From Bacilliculturomica massiliensis (lineage in GTDB: Bacteria; Bacillota; Clostridia; Peptostreptococcales; Anaerovoracaceae), in the NCBI RefSeq assembly GCF_900605495.1, contig NZ_LR027599.1, forward strand, positions 62,001-126,000: a stretch of 64,000 nt of DNA, read 5' to 3'. The position numbers and the translations under genes are program-made. Shown here piece after piece: positions 26,681-33,239 of the stretch (its first letter is position 1; each line of letters begins with the position of its first letter). The notes under the pieces were generated by a model. The model saw only the letters and a program-made list of their open reading frames with translations. It made no database searches and was not told where the DNA came from.

Positions 26681-28826
26681 CTTCCCACTCCTTTAAATAG
26701 CTTCTGAACTCCTCCGCCTTGTGTCTGAATCTGGCAAGTTCGCCGCGAAGGGCTGCATAATCGTACGCTCCAAGGTCGTCCTCGTCCTCGTCTATCCCGA
26801 CTTTTTCCAGAAACCCTTGGATCTCCGCCGCGATCTTCCCGCAGCGCCATCCATCCCTGTCCCAGCCTCTGTCGACGGCGTATTTACACAGCCGCATTTC
26901 GGCGGTATCCGCGCTGTCGTAAGGAAACGGAGCTTCTCCAGAGAGCGGAGGCACAAAGTCCCTCAGCTTCGGAAGCATATTTTTATACAACAGCCTGATG
27001 TAAGCTTCTGCGTCCACGGAATTTTTCGCTCCCGAGGCCCTTCCCAATTCCGCGCCTGCATCCGGATCCCCGTCCTCTTCAAAGCGCAGACGTACGGGGA
27101 TCAGGGCCACATCCTCCATCTTCCTGGCTACCCGGACCAGACCCGCCCGGTCCGCAGGAAACTGCTCCTGCGTAAAATGGATCTCAAACTGGCTGTTTTC
27201 GCTCTTTGGCAGTGAAAATTCACACATGCCGCATTTCCCCGGCAGCGTAAAATAAAATTGAAACGGCTCCGGCAGTCCCCAAGGATCGTCTTCTCCGGGA
27301 TCCTCCTCCGCTGCCCGCCGGCCTTCGGCCGGAGATACGGATACGGATAGCCTGCCCGACCTGAGAACGCTGCAGGAAAACACCGTCTGTTCCTGAAGCA
27401 GCTCCCGAAGGAGCTCCAGCAATCGTTCCCTTTCTCCGGACCGGGAACATCTGTATTCTTCCAGACGCTCCGGCGTCACCGGTTCCAGCCAACGGCGAAT
27501 TTCCTCAAACCTGTCTCCCCCGGTCTCCGTAGGGTCCGTTTCGTATTCGTACCGCGCCATACATTCAAAGTTTTCGCTGACCGCATTTCGCGTTCCGTTG
27601 GCAGACCCTGCCCACACCACAGTGCGGCCGCCTCCAAAGCGGGCGTAAAGCTTTGCGTGGATATAAGGACGCCCCTCGCCGCAGCATTCGTCGTCCGTCA
27701 GTCCCTGTCCCACGCCCTCTTTCAGAAGATACGCATAGGAAGGTATGGCGGACCTGCCCCCGTTCTCAAAGGCTCTCTCCCACGAAGACGGATTGCTCAC
27801 GAAGAGGATCCTCTCCGACTCCGTCTCATCGCCCAGCAGCAGGCGCGGAAAATCAGCGTTCAGCGAATCGCATAGAAACAGATAGCGATAGGCCCCGTCC
27901 GGCCCCGCCAGTTCCCTCCGCGCCCGATCCTCCTCCGGGCTGAAATCCCGTTCCAACTGGTTCTTCAGGTGGAAGTTCGTCTTTTCCGGTCTTTGGCTAT
28001 CTAGGCCTTGGCTGTCCGGCCTGAGCGCCGGCGGAACGTTGAAATGAAAACTCACTTTCCCGCAGCTCCCGGGCTCTGCGGGCGCAAACTCAGTCCCCGC
28101 CGTTCCCTCCGCCAGAGCGGTGAGAAGCCTACGGACGTCTTCCTCTTTTCCATCCCTTTTTTCACCCTGTCTCTGCTGCGAAAGCAACAGCAGAAAATCG
28201 GCGACGGCCTTGCCGTTGGCCGTCTGTCTGCCGCTCCATCCTTCCAGTACCATGCCCAGCTGAAAAAAACGGTCGTAGACCATATTTTTGCTGGAAACGA
28301 TGAGCCGGTAAAACCGCCGGGTCCTTTCCTCTCCCCCTTCAGGCGCAAATTCTGCCAGCATGATCTTCGGATGAAAAAAAGCTCCGGCCGAGGGAGGACG
28401 GACAAAAGTGACCAGCTCTTTTTCCACGATCCCGCTGCAAAACAGATCGACGCCCGCGTTTTTTCGCGACGAACAGTTATATGTTTTCTTCAGAACGTCG
28501 TCAAAATCGTGGGCAAATACGTGCAGCTGCCGTTCCGGATCTCTTCTTCCGACGTATCTCTGATAATATCTCTCAAGCATCAGGCGTTTCTGCAGCTCGG
28601 ACAGATCAGACAGGCCGCCGCCTGCCTCCGGAGAGTTTCCGCCGCCTGTGATCCCATCCGCCGACGCCCCCATATGCAAAAGCGCGTCGGCGATCATGCG
28701 GCTGTTCAGCGTGAAAGTCGTCATAAACGCCCGGCGGACCTCGCATCCTTTCTTCGGCGCAAACAGCCTGGCCAGAGCGCTTTTCACGCTTCCGTATTCG
28801 AGCCGCCCGTCAGTATCAATCGTCAT
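26652..28826 (-). CDS. Double-HKD phospholipase D-like protein (putative nuclease)
   Basis: A 724-residue protein with two PLD active-site motifs: FFHPKIMLAEF followed by IVSSKNM (near residue 154), and YIHAKLYARFGG followed by VWAGSANGTRNA (near residue 390). Two HKD motifs in one chain form a complete PLD active site. In bacteria this family includes nucleases used in DNA-targeting systems as well as lipases; no signal peptide is seen, favouring a cytoplasmic nuclease. The C-terminal 300 residues are not recognised. The start is the ATG at 28826 with AAGGAG seven bases before it, overlapping the previous gene by 11 bases. It is coupled to the helicase downstream. Confidence 0.8.
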   Translation of the reverse strand: MTIDTDGRLEYGSVKSALARLFAPKKGCEVRRAFMTTFTLNSRMIADALLHMGASADGITGGGNSPEAGGGLSDLSELQKRLMLERYYQRYVGRRDPERQLHVFAHDFDDVLKKTYNCSSRKNAGVDLFCSGIVEKELVTFVRPPSAGAFFHPKIMLAEFAPEGGEERTRRFYRLIVSSKNMVYDRFFQLGMVLEGWSGRQTANGKAVADFLLLLSQQRQGEKRDGKEEDVRRLLTALAEGTAGTEFAPAEPGSCGKVSFHFNVPPALRPDSQGLDSQRPEKTNFHLKNQLERDFSPEEDRARRELAGPDGAYRYLFLCDSLNADFPRLLLGDETESERILFVSNPSSWERAFENGGRSAIPSYAYLLKEGVGQGLTDDECCGEGRPYIHAKLYARFGGGRTVVWAGSANGTRNAVSENFECMARYEYETDPTETGGDRFEEIRRWLEPVTPERLEEYRCSRSGERERLLELLRELLQEQTVFSCSVLRSGRLSVSVSPAEGRRAAEEDPGEDDPWGLPEPFQFYFTLPGKCGMCEFSLPKSENSQFEIHFTQEQFPADRAGLVRVARKMEDVALIPVRLRFEEDGDPDAGAELGRASGAKNSVDAEAYIRLLYKNMLPKLRDFVPPLSGEAPFPYDSADTAEMRLCKYAVDRGWDRDGWRCGKIAAEIQGFLEKVGIDEDEDDLGAYDYAALRGELARFRHKAEEFRSYLKEWEDGADDGRRR

Positions 28827-29427
28827 TGAATATCTCCTTCGCCACATGGGCGGTCCCCGTGCTCAGCTTTTTCATTTCCGTCCGGTCCTTGTCGTCTCCC
28901 ACATATCCTTCGGCGCCAGGCGCGGTCTTCCGGCTGAAATTGATCCGATAACGCCTGACCTCCTGTTTCTCTCTGTTCATCTCCGCGTTCCATCCGCTCC
29001 CCACATCTTCGGGATGAAAAATGCAGTACCAGGTAGGAGAACTGTTTCCGCTCTCCTGCCTTTCCCAGAAGATCAGGCATATGAGTTCCGCCCGGGCCAC
29101 GCCGGGAAGGCCCGCGCCGGAAAGATCCGCGTCAGCCATCGCCGCCGGGCAGCTGTACCAGGGCAGGCCGGACCGCTCGGTCTGCCTGCAGGTATAGTAT
29201 TTGATCCGCTGGCTGCTCAGGGTTTTTCCATCCCCGCCCACGTACCGGAGGCAGGCCATATTGTTCCGTTCCAGCTCCGCTTCCACCTTCCTGCCTCCCC
29301 GGGGCCTCGCCCACTCCGCAGCGTAGATCTTGCACAGCGTGCGGCGCAGTTTTTCCCTGTCCATAGGCAGCGCCGATCTGCCGTAAAACAGAGAACTGCC
29401 TTCTTCGATCCGGTATAGATAACTCAT
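28816..29427 (-). CDS. Unrecognised 203-aa protein, first gene of PLD-helicase operon
   Basis: I do not recognise the family. The protein is soluble, rich in R, E and aromatic residues, with no signal peptide or membrane segment. Stretches such as ELICLIFWERQESGN and TWYCIFHPEDVG look like a beta-rich core, and the last 25 residues are charged. GGGGAGAAGG precedes the ATG. Its stop overlaps the start of the PLD gene, so it should be made together with the nuclease and helicase and may be a partner, specificity or immunity component. Confidence 0.7.
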   Translation of the reverse strand: MSYLYRIEEGSSLFYGRSALPMDREKLRRTLCKIYAAEWARPRGGRKVEAELERNNMACLRYVGGDGKTLSSQRIKYYTCRQTERSGLPWYSCPAAMADADLSGAGLPGVARAELICLIFWERQESGNSSPTWYCIFHPEDVGSGWNAEMNREKQEVRRYRINFSRKTAPGAEGYVGDDKDRTEMKKLSTGTAHVAKEIFNDD

Positions 29428-29469
29428 CCTTCTCCCCTTCTCCTCAGCTGCAGAAATACATTCCTCTTC

Positions 29470-29497
29470 AATATACCAGATATTTCTCCCGTTGAAA
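29470..29497 (-). promoter_or_regulatory. Candidate promoter of the PLD-helicase operon
   Basis: On the minus strand, TTTCAA and TATATT are separated by 16 bases, about 40 bases upstream of the 203-aa protein gene. The match to sigma-A consensus is moderate. Confidence 0.4.
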
Positions 29498-29510
29498 AGG
29501 ACCCGCAGAA

Positions 29511-29536
29511 CTCCGAGCCAGGTCTCCGAGCCAAGT
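29511..29536. repeat. 13-bp tandem direct repeat, candidate operator
   Basis: CTCCGAGCCAGGT is followed directly by CTCCGAGCCAAGT. The pair lies between the two divergent promoters of the WYL gene and the PLD-helicase operon, a good place for binding of the WYL regulator. Confidence 0.5.
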
Positions 29537-29568
29537 CGCTGCCCGCCCCCTATCTATCTCAGCGGCTA

Positions 29569-29597
29569 TTGTAAATTTTCCTCAGATCCGTTAAAAT
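29569..29597 (+). promoter_or_regulatory. Sigma-A-type promoter of the WYL regulator gene
   Basis: TTGTAA and TAAAAT are separated by exactly 17 bases, with the start codon about 40 bases further on. Confidence 0.65.
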
Positions 29598-29638
29598 ACA
29601 GACAGACATTATTTCAGCACATCGGGAGGTCATCTTAC

Positions 29639-30946
29639 ATGTCAAATTCATCCAGCCGCAGTTTCGCCGGAACCACCGCAAAAAAAAGAGAATCCGCGCA
29701 GAAAAATAAAAACCCTTCAGCGCAGGCCGGTAGCCACAGGAGACCGGAAGACGCCGCAGGGGATACGGCCGCCTTTCCGGCCGATCCCATGCTCACGCTG
29801 TCCCGGATCACGGCCTGTCTGAAGGGCTTTGCCGAGGATGAATACTTCAAGGTCTCTGAGCTGATGAAACGTATGGAAAACCTGTACGGAAAGGGCGTCC
29901 TGTCCCGGGACACCCTTTCCAAGGCGCTTTCCCTGCTGGAAAGCGAGACTTCCAAAGAATACTCCATCTTCGATTTTGTGCTGGAAAAATACATTCTCCG
30001 GGACAAAAAATACGTGCTGTTCGACGATTATATGGACGAGCTGGAAAGCGCGTCCGAGCATTCCGGCCAGGACGGGGATGTCTGCAGCAGACCCGGCGCA
30101 AGTTATTATTACCGCGTCCTTCCTGACATAACGCGGGCGGAAGTCAAAATGCTGGCGGACGCCATCAGCTCCTTCACCCTGCTGACCATGGAGCAGACCA
30201 ACATCCTGCTGCGGGATCTGAACCGCCTGTGCAACGACCCCCGGCAGCATCTGATCACCAACGTCAGCGACGACGGTTATCCCTACAAGCTTACAGACGG
30301 CCAGAGAGCCGCCGACATTATGAACAGCATCGACACCGTCACAAAAGCTCTCCGCAGACACCGCTGCGTATCTTTTGATTATTACCATTATACCGCGCAG
30401 CGCACCTCGCCTGAAAACTACCGCCTGGCCTTTGAAAAGCGCAGCGAGCACAGGCTTCACCCTGCCTTTTTCGTCTGGTCCAACGGCTATTACTACCTGA
30501 TCGGCAAGTCGGTGGGATATGAAAACTCCAACTTCAGCGTCTTCCGCGTGGACCGCATCCGTTCCATGAATATCCTGGACAGCGTGCGGGCCCTGGAATT
30601 CCATATCAATCCTGCGAAATACCGGGATGAAAATCCGGTCATGTACGGCGGCCAGACGGAGGAGATCGTGCTGCGTGTCCGCAGCGAACGGCTCAACAAC
30701 GCTGTGGACGCCTTTGGAAAGAATTTCTTTATCGTACCCGCTCAGGAACAGACCGCCGGACCGCTTTCCGCAGGCCGGGCCGACCGCTGGCTGGAGCTGC
30801 GGTTTGTGGCCAATCCCAAGGGCGTGGCTCTCTGGGCCACGCAGCACTGCACGGACTGCCGCGTCCTGAAGCCGGACAGTCTGATCGAAGCGGTGAAGGA
30901 TAATCTGAAGCGCGGCCTGGCGCTCTATGAGACAACGACTGACTGA
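29639..30946 (+). CDS. WYL-domain transcriptional regulator
   Basis: A 435-residue protein. A low-complexity basic N-terminus (about 45 residues) precedes a helix-turn-helix-like region (FKVSELMKRMENLYGKG, LSRDTLSKALSLLES), then a WYL core (VSFDYYHYTA, HRLHPAFFVWSNGYYYLIGK, FRVDRIRSM) and a C-terminal WCX-like part. WYL proteins sense ligands, often nucleotides or DNA, and frequently control defence islands. The start is the ATG at 29639 with GGGAGGT nine bases before it; a longer frame starting at 29492 spans the promoter and is rejected. It is divergent from the PLD-helicase operon and ends six bases from the convergent VWA gene. Confidence 0.85.
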   Translation: MSNSSSRSFAGTTAKKRESAQKNKNPSAQAGSHRRPEDAAGDTAAFPADPMLTLSRITACLKGFAEDEYFKVSELMKRMENLYGKGVLSRDTLSKALSLLESETSKEYSIFDFVLEKYILRDKKYVLFDDYMDELESASEHSGQDGDVCSRPGASYYYRVLPDITRAEVKMLADAISSFTLLTMEQTNILLRDLNRLCNDPRQHLITNVSDDGYPYKLTDGQRAADIMNSIDTVTKALRRHRCVSFDYYHYTAQRTSPENYRLAFEKRSEHRLHPAFFVWSNGYYYLIGKSVGYENSNFSVFRVDRIRSMNILDSVRALEFHINPAKYRDENPVMYGGQTEEIVLRVRSERLNNAVDAFGKNFFIVPAQEQTAGPLSAGRADRWLELRFVANPKGVALWATQHCTDCRVLKPDSLIEAVKDNLKRGLALYETTTD

Positions 30947-30952
30947 TCCGCG

Positions 30953-32302
30953 TCATAAGGCGGGCTCCGTCACTCCCTCCCCCAGCAAGGCTACCGTCAC
31001 CCAGTCGGGGATCCAGCCCATTGTCTCACAGTCGCACCACAGGTCCCCGGGGATGACGAATACCGTTTCATAAGACGTGGGCTTTTCAGGAAAATCTCCG
31101 AATCCGTCGGAGAAGAATATCAGCCCGCGGAGTCTGCGGTATTCTCCGTTTTCCATCAGTTCTTCGATCCGCTGAAACACCGGCTTAAAAGAGGTGCCTC
31201 CTCCGCCTCTTAACTGGATGTCTCCCATATATTGATCGAACTCCTTCTCCGTCCGTATCTCTTTCTCCGCCTGAATGTTCCAGTCGCACTGAATGATGCG
31301 CAGCCGGAATTTTCGCCCTGTCACCTCCATGTCCCGCACCACCGCCGCAGTCTGCTTCAGGAAATCGTTTAGCGTCTCGCCGCAGCAGGATCCTGACGTA
31401 TCGATGGCGATGATGAATTCCTCCACCACGTTGACGTCCCTGTACTCGTTGTACTCGATGATCGGAAGATCCCCGTAAAGGTCCAGTCCGGTCACATACC
31501 AGGCCAGGTCCATGGTGTCCATATCCACTTTCATAACTTCCGCAGGCGCGGCAAACCGTTTCAATATCTCCCTGTAGGAAACAGGGGACACCTCTGTCAC
31601 GCTGCTCTGAGAGAAGAGCATGCCCATCCCCCGTCCCGCTTTTATCTCCCCTCTTTTCAAAGCTTTCCCATACAATTCCGCAGACTTCGTAAGCGCCCGG
31701 CGCCAGGCTGCCCTCAGTGATTCCGTCCCGCGTCCCCCTCGCACCCCTCGTCCCTCTTTTTGCGGATCCATCCCCCAAAACCGGTGATCGTCACAGACCG
31801 CATGGGGACCGGCTGCGGCAAGAACCGCCTCCGCCCCTTCTTCTCCACACCCTTCGATCCGCTCCTGCCTGATCATCTCATAGCACTGCTCCGCCGAGCG
31901 TCCGCGAAAGAACTTCGCCGCAGCTTTGATCTCAGAAAGACTTTTCCTCGGATCTCTGCCGCATACCCCCTTCAGGGCGGATGTGATCTGAAGCGCTGCC
32001 ACATCGCAGCAGCTGTCGTACAGCAGATGCTCCCGCCCCGTCCTTTTTTCCGTATGGCCCAGAATGCAGTGAACGATCAGGTGCATGATCGTCAGCGGGA
32101 TCTCCTCCGGCGCTTTCTGATACACCTTGACTACAGCGTCCGGATTGTAATAGATCCCAAAACCGTCCGTTCCCATCCAGGGCGTATCCTCAGACCGTAT
32201 CATCTGCAGCACATACAGTACCGGCCCCAGGTACGGGTACGCATTCCGCAGCTCCTTTCTGCTGTACCGCAGAATATCCAGAGCCAGTTTATTCTTATCC
32301 AT
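30953..32302 (-). CDS. DUF2201/VWA-like protein, MoxR partner
   Basis: A 449-residue protein of the metallopeptidase-like plus von Willebrand A type. The N-terminal part has IMHLIVHCILGH (H74, H78, H83), the place of the HExxH motif, but the catalytic glutamate is leucine. The C-terminal VWA domain is complete: IIAIDTSGSCC (DxSxS metal site), GGGGTSFKPVF and FFSDGFGDFPE. VWA proteins of this group work with MoxR ATPases, one of which is encoded in the same operon. Its start overlaps the small membrane protein gene by eight bases. It is the last gene of the eight-gene operon and meets the WYL gene tail to tail. Confidence 0.85.
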   Translation of the reverse strand: MDKNKLALDILRYSRKELRNAYPYLGPVLYVLQMIRSEDTPWMGTDGFGIYYNPDAVVKVYQKAPEEIPLTIMHLIVHCILGHTEKRTGREHLLYDSCCDVAALQITSALKGVCGRDPRKSLSEIKAAAKFFRGRSAEQCYEMIRQERIEGCGEEGAEAVLAAAGPHAVCDDHRFWGMDPQKEGRGVRGGRGTESLRAAWRRALTKSAELYGKALKRGEIKAGRGMGMLFSQSSVTEVSPVSYREILKRFAAPAEVMKVDMDTMDLAWYVTGLDLYGDLPIIEYNEYRDVNVVEEFIIAIDTSGSCCGETLNDFLKQTAAVVRDMEVTGRKFRLRIIQCDWNIQAEKEIRTEKEFDQYMGDIQLRGGGGTSFKPVFQRIEELMENGEYRRLRGLIFFSDGFGDFPEKPTSYETVFVIPGDLWCDCETMGWIPDWVTVALLGEGVTEPAL

Positions 32303-32525
32303 TCCTCCGTTCCTCCAAGGCAGCTCTCAGCTTTTCTTCCTCCTCCTGTACCGGGTCGTCCACCGCATCCAGGTAACGGATCAGGCTTTCCCCAACTCTT
32401 CTGAGAAAAACGCGCAGATCCGCCAGAAGAAGCAGGATGAGTACAGTCCCCGCCGCGCCGCCGGCCAGCACCACCGTCTCAATGATCCGCCGCAGCACCC
32501 AGAATCCTTCATCCATCAGATACAT
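32295..32525 (-). CDS. Small single-pass membrane protein
   Basis: A protein of 76 residues with one hydrophobic segment (ETVVLAGGAAGTVLILLLLA, residues about 16-35) and a charged C-terminal helix rich in E and R. AGGAGG lies eight bases before the ATG at 32525. It overlaps both neighbours (clpP stop and VWA start), which argues strongly that it is real. It may tether the ClpP/AAA/VWA machinery to the membrane; that is a guess. Confidence 0.75.
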   Translation of the reverse strand: MYLMDEGFWVLRRIIETVVLAGGAAGTVLILLLLADLRVFLRRVGESLIRYLDAVDDPVQEEEEKLRAALEERRNG

Positions 32526-33139
32526 TCAGTCTCCCTCCTTTCACCGTCCAAAACAAGTTTCTGTTCCCGGCCGCAGATCCCGTCGATGAGACCGTAGCGC
32601 AGAGCGGTCTCCGCCTCCATGTAGCAGTCGCGCACAGTCAGCTTTTCGATCTCTTCCGCACTGAGATTTGAATTCCGGGCCAGTTCTCCGTTGAGCAGCC
32701 GCCGGTAACGTAGAATTTCTTCCGTGCGGATGAGCATATCGTCCGCCGGTCCGCTGCAGCCTCCCAGGGGCTGATGGATCATAATACCGGCGTGGGGAAG
32801 CGCAAACCGCTTTCCCCGCGTTCCTCCCGCCAGAAGAAAAGCTCCCATCGAGGCTGCCTGTCCCATGGCGATGGTGGATACGGGACATCTCAGCGCGCGC
32901 ATGGTGTCGTAGATGGCCAGCCCCGCCGTCACGCTGCCTCCGGGGGACTGGATATACATGCGTATATCCAGCGAATCGTCGGCCGCTTCCAGGTACAGCA
33001 GCTGCGCCGTGATCAGGCAGGACAGTTCCTCTGATATTTCTCCTCCCAACAACACAATGCGGTCTTTGAGAAGGCGGGAATAAAGATCAGACTGCTCCGC
33101 CCCTCCGGCCCCTCCTTCTCTGATGATGGGTATAATCAT
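32516..33139 (-). CDS. clpP: ClpP-type serine protease, operon-specific paralogue
   Basis: A 207-residue ClpP. With the start at 33139 the catalytic triad is Ser97 (GQAASMGAF), His122 (IMIHQPLGG) and Asp171 (VRDCYMEAE), the same numbers as in mature E. coli ClpP. The N-terminus MIIPIIREGG and the YSRLLKDRIVLLGGEI block are typical. The frame stays open for 88 more codons upstream, but that region is low-complexity and overlaps the AAA gene. It sits in a MoxR-VWA-ankyrin operon without ClpX or ClpC, so a neighbouring AAA protein may feed it. Confidence 0.92.
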   Translation of the reverse strand: MIIPIIREGGAGGAEQSDLYSRLLKDRIVLLGGEISEELSCLITAQLLYLEAADDSLDIRMYIQSPGGSVTAGLAIYDTMRALRCPVSTIAMGQAASMGAFLLAGGTRGKRFALPHAGIMIHQPLGGCSGPADDMLIRTEEILRYRRLLNGELARNSNLSAEEIEKLTVRDCYMEAETALRYGLIDGICGREQKLVLDGERRETECI

Positions 33140-33180
33140 ATTTTCTGCGGCGCCGCCGGCCGGCGGCGCCTCCTCCTTTC
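33140..33180 (-). promoter_or_regulatory. Shine-Dalgarno, perfect hairpin and start codon of clpP
   Basis: On the coding strand GAAAGGAGGA is followed at once by a perfect 22-base palindrome (33149-33170; arms GGCGCCGCC and GGCGGCGCC) and then by nine bases before the ATG. The ribosome site is 31 bases from the start in linear sequence but about nine bases if the hairpin is folded out. Confidence 0.7.
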
Positions 33181-33239
33181 CGTATTCTCTTCCTGTTTCG
33201 TATGGTTTCTCCGCTCTCCAAAAGCGCAGGCGCCGGCCA

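Noticed and set aside
24284-26707. 807-residue open frame on the plus strand opposite the helicase
   Set aside because: High-GC antisense shadow: no domain, composition typical of a reversed frame, no ribosome site, while the opposite strand has full helicase motifs.
23723-29427. DISARM or Hachiman system
   Set aside because: A PLD protein and a helicase are present, but no methylase, no DUF1998 protein and no recognisable HamA/DUF1837 protein.
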